A DNA stretch of 64,000 nucleotides from Phymatolithon calcareum. Lineage: Eukaryota; Rhodophyta; Florideophyceae; Hapalidiales. Positions within the stretch are counted from its first letter, which is position 1. Each line of letters begins with the position of its first letter. A model generated the notes under the pieces. It was not told the DNA's origin and made no database searches. It saw only the letters and a program-made list of their open reading frames with translations. A program made the translations under genes and the position numbers. Shown here piece after piece: positions 9,770 to 21,527 of this stretch. The stretch is from the NCBI GenBank assembly GCA_977006965.1, contig OZ345352.1, positions 3,596,001-3,660,000 of the forward strand, written 5' to 3'.

Positions 9770-10921
9770 ATGCCGTGCTGTGCAAAATATGCCTTGAACT
9801 CGTTGGAAATGTACTCGCCTCCGTTATCGGTCCTAATAGCCTTGACCTTTGCTGCAGTCGAGAAGCCCTGAACGTTCAAATGCTTAAGCTTTCTACCTGT
9901 GTGGGTTTCAGCGTACTTGTGGAACTTTCGAAAACACTCAAAGCTCTCCGACTTTCTTCGCATGGTGTATACCGTGGTCCACTTGGAGTGATCATCTATG
10001 AATGTGATGAAGTATCGAGAGCCTCCAAGTGATGGAATGTCGATAGGACCTAAGACGTCGGAATGTACGAGGTTGAGGACAGCCTCAGAACGAGTACTAC
10101 TAGACTTTGAGATAGGAGCGCGATGACCTTTGCCGGCAAGACAACCTTTGCAGGGATGCACTGAGTTCGGACTGGGAGAAATTTTCACACCTTTGACCAC
10201 CCCATGACGTACCATATCGGAGATACCAGATGGGTGGACATGAGCGAGACGTTCATGCCAAAGCTAGAGGCTAGCGAAACAGGAAATTTCGGTAACTTTA
10301 TTTTCATCTGCAAGGTCAAGTGAGTAGAGACTTTTGCGAAGTGTACCTGTAGCAATCGTGTCATGATGGGCATTAACATAAAAACGCCTGTTCTTGAACG
10401 TAATCCCATATCCACACTCATCCATTTTTGGATACCGATAGTAGGGAGTATCCAAAGTCCAGTATGTGCATAACATCCTTCAGTTTGCATTTCGACTGCT
10501 TCCCATTGACACCCATTGACTTCAGGGTAGATGCTAGATGGCGAATGCGGTGTGTATAGGGCAGTATTTTCTCGTCCTCGAGCATAGTGGCAGTATAGAA
10601 CTTGCGGCGAGCGGACAATTTGTTGAGTAGGGTGTGTCGCTCGAAGATATTGAGAATTGACTGCCACATTTCATTGGCCGTTTCCACATCTTGCACATGC
10701 TCGAGATGTTCGTCCGAGAGAGCAAGTCCGATAATTGCCTTTGCCTTCTTGTCGTTTCGACGCCAAGCATTAAATTCGTCTGAGTCCCGTGCCGGTGGAT
10801 CATCCTCAATGTATTCATCAAGTTCGCGGAAAGATAGTACTAGCTGAATTTTCTGTTTCCAAGCATGGAAATTGGTCTCGTTGAGCTTTTCGACCTTCAG
10901 CGTTCCTTGCGAGTTGTCCAT
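9770..10921 (-). pseudogene. G copia gag-pol, 5' part with internal deletion
   Basis: The ATG is at 10921 (MDNSQGTLKVEKLNETNF). Gag is open to STLKSMG and then joins directly to VNGKQSKCKLKDVMH of the protease region. About 190 codons, including the CCHC knuckle and protease active site, are therefore deleted. A frameshift follows near 10430, then the pre-integrase zinc region (CKGCLAGKGHRAP) and the integrase core to RTDNGGEYISNEF. The gene stops at 9770, where D is inserted; the rest is at 38473-40460 on the plus strand. Confidence 0.88.
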
Positions 10922-11234
10922 TTTGGGGAGTGTGGGTCTTCTATTTCTTGTCGAAAATCCGTTCGGGGAGTCCACTGCTAGTTAACAGAAGTTAACTATC
11001 GAAGAAATCTGTCCCGTATAAGAAATTCCTTCGAGTCAATGTGACCCGGACCTTGATCGGGGGATGGCTAAATAGCCGTATACCTCTTGTGGCGTTTTGG
11101 TACACCTGAACCTGCAGTCGGCAACACGCACTGCAAGACGCTTTGTGGTATCCTGAGGTGGGCCCTATAAGAAAACCGAGGGTAATCAAGCAAGGAGACA
11201 CAACAGAAACCCTTGTAGTGTTGTGGTACACCTG
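10922..11234 (-). other. G leader, truncated
   Basis: This 5' leader carries one complete repeat-module core at about 11098-11142 (GGTACACCTGAACCTGCAG) and the first bases of a second at 11224-11234, where it is cut by element Y. There is no coding frame. The G 5' LTR and primer-binding site are absent from the window. Confidence 0.75.
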
Positions 11235-11750
11235 ATGTGGACCCTACATTGTGTGTGGACTCTGCATTGTGGGTACTTGTTCCAACGGTCTCGTAATTAC
11301 TTTCGAGGCTAGTAATTGTCTTGTGTTTGTTAGTTGTAATTGTCCTACGACTCTGAGTGTTGTATCATTTAGCCTCCTCATTTAGATGTTCGGGTCCCTC
11401 ATATTCAAGTTACCCAACTGATTCGAATCGAAGGAAGAAGAGAGAGAGACAGAGATTTCCATTTTACCATTATCACAGTATACCAGATTTGTCAAGGCGT
11501 TGCCTGACTCTCTTCAAGATCCCTCAACCGCAAAATCTGCGTGTGAGTGATCGACTTACCTGAGGTTCATCGATTCCTCTAAACCACCGTTCTCACTTTT
11601 GACTACAATCGCGATTCCACTCGAAGTGGAACGATCGAATAAGTCAGAAACATTCTTGTTTTTTCAAAAAAAAATGAAATTTCGAAGCCCGAAAAATCCA
11701 ATGCAGTACCAAGTCAGAATATTCGACTGTGGTACAGTGTCAAATTCGCA
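11235..11750 (+). repeat. Y element 5' region, probable LTR plus leader
   Basis: The sequence changes abruptly from G leader to TGTGGACCCTACATTGTG, unlike any copia LTR here. The next 500 bp are non-coding and include an AG-rich run (GAAGAAGAGAGAGAGAC, about 11431-11447) and an A-run at 11667. A TG start and a Gag-like frame beginning at 11751 suggest an LTR and short leader. I could not place the LTR end or the primer-binding site. Confidence 0.5.
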
Positions 11751-13289
11751 ATGACCCCTCCCGGCACTCCTGAGCCGAACCCCGGAGCTGTTGTTGCAGG
11801 AACTTGAAAACCGGAAGAGCCCGGCCCATCTCATGCTCAAGACTATGATAAAGATCCCGCACATGGTGATATCGCGCCCCGTCGTGTGATATCTGCACTG
11901 TTCATGAGCAAAACCAATGCTGAACTTCCGGAGCAAAAGCAATTCATCCTCGAAATCCGAGCAATTCTCAGTGATCTCCAGCATGAAGGACGCATTATCA
12001 CACCCGACGGATTTCTGGATGCCCTCCATGATGATTTCCCCCCACACAAGCTATTTTCGCGAGCCATCCTTTCTCGGAAAGATTACTTTGTGAAACTCAA
12101 AAGGCTCTTCGAACGATTAGGCATAAACCTTGTGCCATTCTCGGACTGCCCAAAGCGCTTCAATAACTATCAAATAGCGGCAACAGTGTACTCCGGAGAA
12201 GAAAATGCGGCAGAGCGCAATCTCGCATACAAGATCATCGATCGATTTCGGATGCTTGAGCCGGCAGACCTAAGCCCATCAACGTCACCACGCCCTCCTC
12301 TATTACCGGCAAAACATTACTCTACAACTATGCAACACAAACCGGAGGCATTGCAATCACCATCAGTGCCGCCTGTGGTCAATCCCTACACCACGACGCC
12401 ACTGCAAAGGTCTTCCTCACCAGCGTTGAAAATACATCCAATCCGTCCCCCCGCGCAATCCGCGCCGGCCCTCATTTTTCCGCCGAAACCAATACAACGG
12501 CAATTCGGCCATTCAGAAATGTTTGACAGAAAAAGCACACCCTTGCCGCGCAACATCAGCCGTACAGACAGAATCCCAGGCGGAATTCAAGCTGCGCCTA
12601 ATCAATACACTATGGCGCAGCAGGAGCAGCACATCCCACTCCATCGTCGCAATCGTGCAGCGAATGCCTCCGCTACGCCGACGTACTCATCCAGCCCCAA
12701 GGGCGCAAACATGCCCACACGCCGTGTTCACCACGATATCGCTGTCCGTTTTAAGAATAAGGAAGACAAATTTAATGGGCAAATTGACTCCTCTTGGGCG
12801 AAATACCAAAAGACATGGGAGCGTGTGTGTGACGATTACTCTCTCTCCGAAGACGAAAAGCTCAAGTATTTTCACAACATATTATCCGGCACTGCACTCG
12901 ATTTCTACAACGACGAGATATCCGTTACTGCGAGCGACTACCGCACTGCCGCCTCTATGATGAATGCCAAATTTAATTCGCCGTATTAGCAGAACAGTGT
13001 AAAGGACTATCTATTCTCCCTATCGTTCAACTCATTTCTGTCTGAAAAATGCGGTCCGAAAGATGCTCTTGTCAAGCTCGGGAGCACAATTAGCACTAGA
13101 ATTCACCTATGCCCTACAGCATTCAACCACGAACCCGTGAACAAGGAGTTCCTACACCGCGCAGTTCTCAAGTTGCCATGGGTGACAGAAGCAATTAACC
13201 GCATGTCTGCATCGACATCGTGCACATACCAAGGTTTTCTTACCGACATTGCCGCGAGTTTACAAACGTACACCACAATACACCCGGAT
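11751..13289 (+). pseudogene. Y Gag-like polyprotein fragment (non-copia LTR element)
   Basis: The ATG at 11751 opens MTPPGTPEPNPG and one frame runs to 13289 apart from two in-frame stops: TGA at codon 19 and TAG at 12987-12989. The middle is Pro/Ser-rich. The C-terminal part (RFKNKEDKFNG, then WERVCDDYSLSEDEKLKYFH and ALDFYNDEI) has the look of a capsid domain of Ty3/gypsy-like Gag, with its helix pattern around residue 330-400. No zinc knuckle, protease or pol is left because the LTR at 13290 cuts the frame. The class assignment is a guess from pattern; the gene is unrelated to the copia Gags around it. Confidence 0.55.
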
Positions 13290-13731
13290 TGTTGTTGGAG
13301 GTTATGGAGGAGATGAGGTGAAGGAAAAGTTTGGTTGGAGTGAATTGGTTGAGTTGAAGATGAGTTGTGAGTGAATGAGTTCCTTGGTTTATTCACTTGG
13401 CGGACCTCAGGTCAAGACTATATACACCTGAGAACACAACCAGACTTGATCAAAACCCTAATTGACGACGGAGACACACTAACCCTAAACAAATTTGTCA
13501 TACTATCATATGACACGTGTAACATGAAAAATAAAGAATTATCTACTGAGTGAGGGGAGTATGATTATCATACTCTTATCATACTCTGACACGTGTCACT
13601 GCCAATCATCTTGATTCAAGGTTCTGAGACACTTTGACATTCGACTTGACAGGTGTACACGTGTACCGAGATCATACCTTGATATTGAAGTGTGTTTGCG
13701 ACTAGAGCTCCAAGCAATCACACTTCCAACA
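13290..13731 (-). repeat. Copia LTR with unmatched flanks
   Basis: A 442-bp LTR of the TGTTGTTGGAGG subtype ends CTTCCAACA. Its left flank is CGGAT (Y Gag) and its right flank TATAG (inside reverse transcriptase of another element), so there is no target duplication. On the right there is no polypurine tract. It looks like the product of a recombination or deletion through the LTR, not a simple insertion. Confidence 0.82.
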
Positions 13732-16193
13732 TATAGTGCCTTCAAGAGCTTGCAAACAAGGTCAGGACGCTTGGGATCACGAAATCCAGACGGAACCTCC
13801 ATGTAGATGTCTTCGTGAAGGTCACCATGCAAGAAAGCCGTAACAACATTCATTTGGTAGAGTTCCAAAGCATGGACAGCAACTGTTGCAAGTAGGATAC
13901 GAATCGAGGTGAACTTTACGACTGGGGCATACGTTTCACCGTAGTCCACCCCATGCACCTGTCGGAACCCTTTCGCAACAATGCGGACTTTAGGGCCTGT
14001 ATCCTTGACCTTGAAGACATACTTGCACGGTAGAACGTTCATGCCAGGCTTGCGAGTGACCAACTTCCAAGTGTTGTTGCGGGTTAGTGACGAGTGTTCA
14101 TTCTCAATGCCCGGAGACCAGAAGTCGACATTTTTAATTGAAGTCGCTTCCTTGAAGGTCTGAGGCACTTGATGAGAAGACAAACCGATTTCAGATGCAA
14201 GGTTGACGGACTCGAAGGCCAGCATAGCAGTATGCGACGGAGCGTTCCAGAAGTCAGTGGGTGGTTTTGAGACCCGAGCTGACCTACGCAGAATGGGTTT
14301 GGCGATCATCGGAGATGTTTCGTCAGAACAAGATGGAGATATAGGTTGTTCTCCACCATCTGCTTGCTCACCTTCGTCAATGTCCTTCTTGATGCTCTTA
14401 TCATCTACATCCGAAACGACCTTACCTTCAACCGGATCATCACTCAGTTTGATTTGAGGAGTTTCAGGTGATACATTGGTTTCGGTCTCATCGAATCCGC
14501 AATCCGATTCATTGAACGTCACGTCCCTTGACACAATCACTTTCCGCAAGTCCGCATCCCACAGCTTATACCCTTTTGATGCCAACGAGTATCCCAGCAT
14601 AACCGCCTCCCGAGTACGACTGTCGAGTTTCTTCACTTTCTTCTTCGGAATCACGTACCAACACTTGGCGCCAAATACGCGCAAGAGTCCCAAATCTGGA
14701 GGGGCACCCATCCATATGTGATGGGGGGTCGTGTTCGAAGGAAGTCCTCGTGACGTTACTCGGTTGCGCACATACACAGCAGTTGCCAACGCTTCAGCCC
14801 AGAACTTCTTCTCGATGCCTCTGTGATGGAGCATCGAGCGCACTAAGTTGAGAAGTGTGCGGTTCATGCGTTCAGCCACCCCATTTTGCTGTGGGGTGTA
14901 AGCGACTGTGAGCTGTTGATGGATACCGTGTTCCGCAAGATATGCCTTGAACTCGTTTGAAAGGTACTCGCCTCCATTGTCGGTCCTAATAGCTTTGAGC
15001 TTAGGTGCTTTCGAGAAGTTCTGTATGTTCAAGTGCTTAAGCTTTCTACCTGTACGGGTTTCAGCGTACTTGTGAAACTTCCGAAAACACTCAAAGCTCT
15101 CCGATTTCTTTCGCATGGTGAATACCGTGGTCCACTTGGAGTGATCATCGATGAATGTGATGAAGTACTGTGATCCTCCAAGGGACGGAATGTCGATAGG
15201 ACCAAGAACGTCTGAATGTACGAGATCGAGAACAGCGGTGGAGCGAGAACTACTGGACTTTGGAATCGGAGCACGATGACCTTTGCCGGCAAGACAATCA
15301 TTACATGGATGTGTGGACTGTGAGTTGGGAGCAATCTTCACACTTTTCACCACCCCATGGTTTACCATTCCGGTAATTCCAGTGTGGTCAACATGCGCAA
15401 GTCGCGCATGCCAGAGCTGTAGGCTCGCGAAACAGGAAACATCGTTAAGTTTATTTCCATCTGCAAGGTCTAGAGAGTAGAGACTTTTGCGCAGAGTACC
15501 TGTTGCGATCGTGTCATTATGAGCTTTAACATAGCAACGGCTGTTCTTGAACGTTATACCATATCCGTACTCATCCATTTTTGAGACAGACAATAAAGAG
15601 TATCCGAAGTCGGGTATGTGCATAACGTCCTTGAGCTTTCGTTTTAACGATTTGCCGTTCACGTTAAGCGTAATGATGACATCACCTTTTCCAGCGATTG
15701 TGGCCTGTGCTTTGGTTCCCATTTCGACGGTTGAAGACATTTTGGTGTATGAGCAGAAGATTGAACGATCGAAAGTCATATGCGATGTACTACCAGAGTC
15801 AATGATCCATGACTTTGACTTCTCGGAAATATCAGAATCGCGCACCTTGACCATCAGGCATACAAAGTCGGAATCGGACATAACTCGAACATGTTCCGAT
15901 TCATCGGTCAGGAATGCAGCTGGTTTCGTTTCCTTTCCATTCCGATTTTTGTATCCTTCAGGAGCAAGGTGTGGAAACTTGGTCCAACAATTCACACTTC
16001 TATGTCCAGATCGATGACAATGTTCACAGTAGTCACGAATTCGTTCTCCATCGCGTCTGGCAGTGAAAAGTGCAGCAGTCTCAGCTTTGACGGTTGATGC
16101 TTCGACACGCATTGACATGCGTTGCTCTTCCTGGAGTAGTCGACTCTTCACGAATTCAAGTGAGAATGATTCGTCTTCATTGCCGAGAGCATC
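13732..16193 (-). pseudogene. Copia gag-pol fragment of the S/E2 type, Gag C-terminus to reverse transcriptase
   Basis: The frame is open from Gag DALGNEDESFSLEFV through an intact knuckle (CEHCHRSGHRSVNC), protease WIIDSGSTSHMT, the full integrase core and the linker to reverse transcriptase [10 protein letters not shown], where the LTR cuts it. It is very close to 31866-34207 (E2) and 52520-54970 (S). Unlike E2 it retains the AFESVNLASEIGLSS linker. At 16193/16194 it is fused to the integrase of element H. Both ends are lost. Confidence 0.9.
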
Positions 16194-17759
16194 GACTTCC
16201 GTCGCATGGTGTATACCGTGGTCCATTTGGAGTGATCATCGATGAATGTGATGAAGTATCGAGAGCCTCCAAGTGACGGAATGTCGATAGGACCTAAGAC
16301 GTCGGAATGTACGAGGTTGAGGACAGTTTCAGAACGAGTAGTACTAGACTTTGGGATAGGAGCGCGATGACCTTTGCCGGCAAGACAGCCTTTGCATGGA
16401 TGTTCTGAGATTGGATTGGGAGCTAGGTTCACACCTTTGACCACCCCATGACGTACCATATCAGAGATACTAGAGGGATGGACATGAGCGAGACGTTCAT
16501 GCCAAAGCTGGAGGCTAGCAAGACAAGAAACTTCGGTAACTTCATTGCCATCTGCAAGATCGAGTGAGTAGAGACTCTTGCGAAGTGTTCCTGTAGCAAC
16601 CGTGTCATCATGAGCTTTAACAAAGCAACGACTGTTCTTGAACGTAATCCCATATACCATACTCATCCATTTTGGATACCGATAGTAAAGAATATCCAAA
16701 CTCCGGTATGTGCATAACATCCCTGAGTTTGCATTTCGACGGCTTCCCATTCACGTTGATCGTAATAATGGCATCACCCTTTCCAGCGATTGTGGCCTTA
16801 GCTTTCGCTCCCATTTCAACAGTAGACGACAGTTCGGTGTACGTGCAGAAGAGTGAGCGGTCAAACGTCATGTGGGATGTGCTTCCAGAGTCAATGATCC
16901 AGGACTTGGACTTCTCGGAAATGTCGGAATTGCGCACCTTGGCCATCAAGCATACAAAGTCGGAATCAGACATGACACGAACAGGTTCCGACTCATCAGT
17001 CAGAAATGCAGATGGTTTTGTTTGCTTTTCATTCCGACGTTTGTATCCTTCCGGAGCAAGGTGAGGGAATTTGATCCAACACTTAACGCTCTTATGACCG
17101 GATCGATGACTATGGTCGCAGTGATCACGAATGCGTTCTCCATCGTGTCTGGCTGTGAACAGTGCCGCAGTCTCAGCTTTCACGGTTGATGCTTCGACTC
17201 TCATCGACATACGCTGCTCCTCTTGCAAAAGTCTGCTCTTCACAAACTCGAGCGAGAATGACTCATACTCGTTGCCAAGAGCATCGAGTGCACTGATTAA
17301 GCTATCGTACCGTTCCGGAAGTCCGTTAAGCACAGCCATCGCCATTTCTTTGTCGTCGATATCAACACCCATTGACATGAGGGTGGATGCGAGCTGGCGA
17401 ATACGGTTCTCGTCCTCGAGCATTGTGGCGGTATAGAACTTGCGGCGAGCGGCCAGTTTGTTCAGTAGTGTATGTCGTTCAAAGATGTTGAGAAGCGCCT
17501 GCCACATTTCCTTGGCCGTATTCACATCTTGCACATGCTCGAGATGTTCATCCGAGAGAGAAAGTCCGATAATAGCCTTTGCCTTGTTGTCACTTCGACG
17601 CCAGAGAGTGAAATCGTCCGAGTCCCATGCTGGTGGATCGTCCTCAATGTGTTCATCAAGTTCGCGGAATGATATTACTAGCTGAATTTTCTGTTTCCAA
17701 GCATGGAAATTGGTCTCATTGAGTTTCTCGACCTTCAGCGTTCCTTGCGAGTTGTCCAT
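16194..17759 (-). pseudogene. H copia gag-pol, 5' part
   Basis: The ATG is at 17759. Gag reads MDNSQGTLKVEKLNETNF; about six residues (KILPYT in siblings) are missing after LEDE. The knuckle reads CDHSHRSGHKSVKC, its second zinc-binding Cys replaced by Ser. The protease is present. A one-base insertion near 16660 breaks the frame just before integrase, which continues to TVYTMRRKS and then fuses to another element at 16194. Non-functional. Confidence 0.88.
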
Positions 17760-18143
17760 TTTAGGGAGTGTGGGTCTTCTAATCTTGTCGAAAATCCGTT
17801 CGGGGAGTCCACTGCGAGTCAACGGAAGTTAACTATCAAGGCAATCTGTCCCGTATAAGAAATTCCTTCGAGTCAATGTGACCCGGCCCTTGATCGGGGG
17901 ATGGCTCGATGGCCGTATACCTCTTGTTGCGTTCTGGTACACCTGAACCTGCAGCCGGCAACGCGCACTGCAAGACGCTTAGTGAACTCCTCAAGCGGAC
18001 TGAGCAAGAATCAACGATTCTTGACAAGGATGCGCAAGCAGGAAGATCAGACAGAGACAGATCAGGGGCGAAGGAGAACCCCGGAGATGATGACGATGAT
18101 GATGAAACGCGGTGGTTGAGGTGCGTTGACTGGGCCTATAAAC
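17760..18143 (-). other. H leader and primer-binding site
   Basis: The leader has one repeat-module core (about 17937-17980) and a GATGATGACGATGATGATG simple-repeat block (about 18086-18107) also seen in E1, E2 and P1. The primer-binding site at 18130-18143 reads GTTTATAGGCCCAG in minus sense, a drifted form of GGTTATGGGCCCAG. There is no coding frame. Confidence 0.78.
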
Positions 18144-18589
18144 TGTTGGAGAAGGTTCGGCTATTGATGAGGAGAAAGAAAACGTTTTGTTGAAGGAGAA
18201 TGGTTGAGTAGAAGCTGAGATAGGTGAGAATGAGTTCCTTGGTTTATTGACTTGGCGGACCTCAACTCAGGATTATATAGACCTCAGAATTCAATCAACT
18301 TGATCAAAAAAACCCTAGTTGACGACGGAAGCACTCTAACCCTAAACAATTTTGTCATAATATCATATGACACGTGTAACAAAAAAAAATGAAGAATCAT
18401 CTACTGAGTGAGGTGGGTATGATTATCATACTCATATCATACTCTGACACGTGTCACTGCCAATCTTCTTGATTCAAAGTTCTGAACCACTTTGACTTTC
18501 GACTTGACACGTGTACACGTGTACCGAGATCATACCTTGATATTGAAGTGTTTTTGCGACTAGAGCTCCAACCAATCACACTTCCAATA
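18144..18589 (-). repeat. H 5' LTR
   Basis: The 446-bp LTR begins TGTTGGAGAAGG and ends CTTCCAATA, the terminal CA altered to TA. The right flank AGTTC lies inside a plus-strand reverse transcriptase fragment. The 3' LTR of H is not present. Confidence 0.88.
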
Positions 18590-18742
18590 AGTTCCAGCTG
18601 GTTTTCGAGATCCCGAGCGTCCAGACCTAGTGTGCAAGCTCCTGAAGGCACTATACGGCCTGAAGCAAGCTCCGCGACAGTGGCATGCCAAGATCGACAA
18701 GTTCCTTATCGACGAGCTCGGGTTCTCGAGCGATCCCAACGA
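18590..18742 (+). pseudogene. Copia reverse transcriptase scrap
   Basis: About 50 codons ([17 protein letters not shown], then [17 protein letters not shown]) are left of a plus-strand element between the H LTR and LTR K. The remainder is not adjacent on either side. Confidence 0.8.
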
Positions 18743-19205
18743 TTAGTGATGCGATAAGGATGATGGAATGGTTTGGTTGAGATGAATTGGTTGAGTGGTT
18801 GCTGAGTTGCTGGTGAATGAGTTCCTTGGTTTATTGTCTTGCTCGACCTCAGAACATGGCTATATAGTCCTGAATATCAGATCTAGACTAGCTCTATATG
18901 TTTGATCAAATTATGGGCCCTTGCTAGACGACGGAGACCAAGTAACCCTACACAAATCTATCATAACATTATCAAATTGTCATACACGTGTAATATAACA
19001 AAACTCATCATTTTCGATAATGAGTACGATGGTATGATTAGTATCGGACAATCATATCTGTACACGTGTCCAGAGCAAAATTCTTCTCTGAACGTCTCCA
19101 AACACAGCTGTGAGACTTATTGACACGTGTACACATGTACCGAGATCAAACATCCACAAATTAAATGTGATGCGACAAATGCTCCAAGCAGTCACACTTC
19201 CAACA
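18743..19205 (-). repeat. LTR of family K, slightly truncated
   Basis: It matches the complete K LTR at 42439-42914 in inverse orientation: CTTCCAACA end, ACACGTGT motifs, CTATATAG near 18868, and GATGCGATAAGG at the left. About the last 12-17 bp of the LTR (TGTTGTTAGAGG in the full copy) are missing. The flanks do not match, the left being reverse transcriptase on the plus strand and the right RNase H on the minus strand, so a deletion or rearrangement ended here. Confidence 0.8.
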
Positions 19206-21527
19206 GCGTTGTACTCTGCTTAACATATTGACGTGGTGACGATAGTTTTTTTCTTCGAACGCCAGCTTATGGCTCCCTTTTAAGAAGGAACACGTAGCGA
19301 CTTGTCGATCGCCTTGTCTCACGACAACCTGCCCAGTCCGCGTCTGTGTACCCGATTGGCACCAATCTCCCACTTGCACCGAACAGAATCCCATAGTCTC
19401 GAGTATCTGCAATGTACCGAAGAACCAGCTTAACACCCATCCAGTGACGCTTTAAGGGTTTCTCGCAAAACGAAAAAAGCTTGCCGACCGAGTCCGAGAT
19501 GTCTGGACGAGTGCCGACCATCAAGTACATCAGGCTTCCGATAGCTGGACGATACGGAATTTCGTCTCCAAGAGACTCGGTGATATCCACTTCCTCGATT
19601 GCGGTGTTCTTGTTGCTTGACTCCATTGGGGTAGGTGCCGGTTTCGAGTTCTCCATGCCAAAGCGTTCCAAGACCGACTGAGCGTAGACCGACTGCGAAA
19701 GATGAAGGGTCCGAAGAGGTCCTTCATGTCGAACCGTTTGTTCAGCTCCCCTTGATCCACGAAATGGCAGAGGTGTCGTTTCCAGCAATCAGAAGTCATC
19801 CACATACAGCGCGATGATCATGATGCTGTTTGACTTGTGCCGGACGTACAGACAAGGATCGTTGGGACTGCTTGAGAAGCCGAGCTCGTCGATGAGGAAC
19901 TTGTCGATCTTGGCATGCCATTGCCGCGGAGCTTGCTGCAGGCCGTATAGTGCCTTCAAGAGCTTGCAAACAAGGTTGGGACGCTTGGGATCTCGAAATC
20001 CGGCCGGAACTTCCATGTAGATGTCTTCGTCAAGGTCACCATGCAGGATCGCTGTCACAACATCCATTTGGTGGAGTTCTAGATCATGGACAGCAACTCT
20101 TGCAAGTAGGATACGAATCGAGGTGAATTTCACGACTGGGGCATACGTTTCACCGTAGTCCACCCCATGCACCTGTCGGAACCCTTTTGCCACAATTCGA
20201 ACTTTTGGGCCTGTATCCCTGACCTTGAAGACATACTTGCACGGTAGCACGTTCATGTCGTAATTGCGCGGAACCAGTTTCCAGGTATTGTTATGGACGA
20301 GTGAAGAATTTTCTTTCTCAATGGCCTTTGACCAGAAGTCGACATTATGATTTGAAGTCGCTTCCTTAAAGGTTTGAGGTATTTCATGAGAAGACAAAGC
20401 GGATTCCGATGCGAGACTAGCAGATTCGTAGGCAAACATTGCAGTGTGCGGGGGAGCTCTCCAGAAGTCAGTGGGTGGTTTTGAGACCGGAGCTGACCTG
20501 CGCAGAATGGGTTTGGCGATCATCTGTGTATTTACTTCAAATGCCGGTGGTGTTCTTGGTTGTTCTGCATCGTCCGCCTGCTGCCCTTCTTCGTTTGTCA
20601 CATCGAGGTTCTTGTTGTTTTCCTCCGAAGTGTCCTTAGCTTCAACCGTATCCTCACATGCTTGGACGACTCCGTCGTCTGGAATGTCAGTGGATACATC
20701 CGTTTCAGCCTCACCTAATCCGAAATCCGATTCGTCGAACGTCACATCCCTTGACACAATCACCTTCTTGGAGCTTAGATCCCACAGCTTATATCCTTTG
20801 GACGAAGTCGCATATCCCAGCATAAAGGCTTCACGAGTTCGAGAGTCGAGTTTCTTAACCTTCTTTTTCGGCATCACGTTCCAACACTTTATGCCAAATA
20901 CACGTAAGTGTCCCAAGGCTGGAGCGGCACCGATCCATATGTGATGGGGGGTCGTGTTCGAAGGAAGTCCTCTTGACGTAACTCGATTGCGAACATACAC
21001 AGCAGTAGCAAGTGCTTCAGCCCAGAACTTCTTCTCGATGCCTCTGTGATGAAGCATCGAGCGCACCAAGTTGAGAAGGGTGCGGTTCTTTCGCTCAGCC
21101 ACCCCGTTCTGTTCTGGAGTATATGCTACTGTGAGTTGCTGATGTATACCGTGTTGTGCCAAATATGTCTTGAAGTCATTAGAAAGGTACTCGCCTCCGT
21201 TATCGGTCCTAATAGCCTTGAGCTTTGCTGCAGTCGAGAAGTCCTGAACGTCCAAATGCTTAAGCTTTCTACCAGTATGGGTTTCAGCATACTTGGGCAG
21301 CTTTCGAAAACACTCAAAGCTCTCCGACTTCCGTCGCATGGTGTATACCGTGGTCCACTTGGAGTGATCATCTATGAATGTGATGAAGTATGGAGAACCT
21401 CCAAGTGATGGAATGTCGATAGGAACTAAGACGTCGGAATGTACGTGGTTGAGGACAGCTTCAGAACGAGTTCTAGTAGACTTTGGGATAGGAGCCCTAT
21501 GACCTTTGCCGGCAAGACAGCCTTTGC
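19206..21527 (-). pseudogene. V copia pol fragment, integrase to RNase H
   Basis: In minus sense it runs from the pre-integrase motif GCLAGKGHRAPIPK through the integrase core (HSDVLVP, RTDNGGEY, NGVAERKNR), the linker and reverse transcriptase. The YVDD signature is followed by a frameshift near 19795 and a deletion before LHLSQSVYAQ. RNase H decays at 19206 beside LTR K. The 5' edge at 21527/21528 joins head-on to the plus-strand element P2. Confidence 0.88.

Noticed and set aside
10185-10667. Minus-strand frame of 160 codons in G
   Set aside because: It is the shifted frame of the same decayed gag-pol; its peptide has no resemblance to a separate protein.
11843-12067. Minus-strand open frames over the Y Gag region
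   Set aside because: They have no family signature and overlap a better supported plus-strand frame; treated as shadows.
18073-18110. GATGATGACGATGATGATG block as an Asp-rich coding repeat
   Set aside because: It lies in leaders upstream of gag with no conserved frame across H, E1, E2 and P1; a simple repeat.
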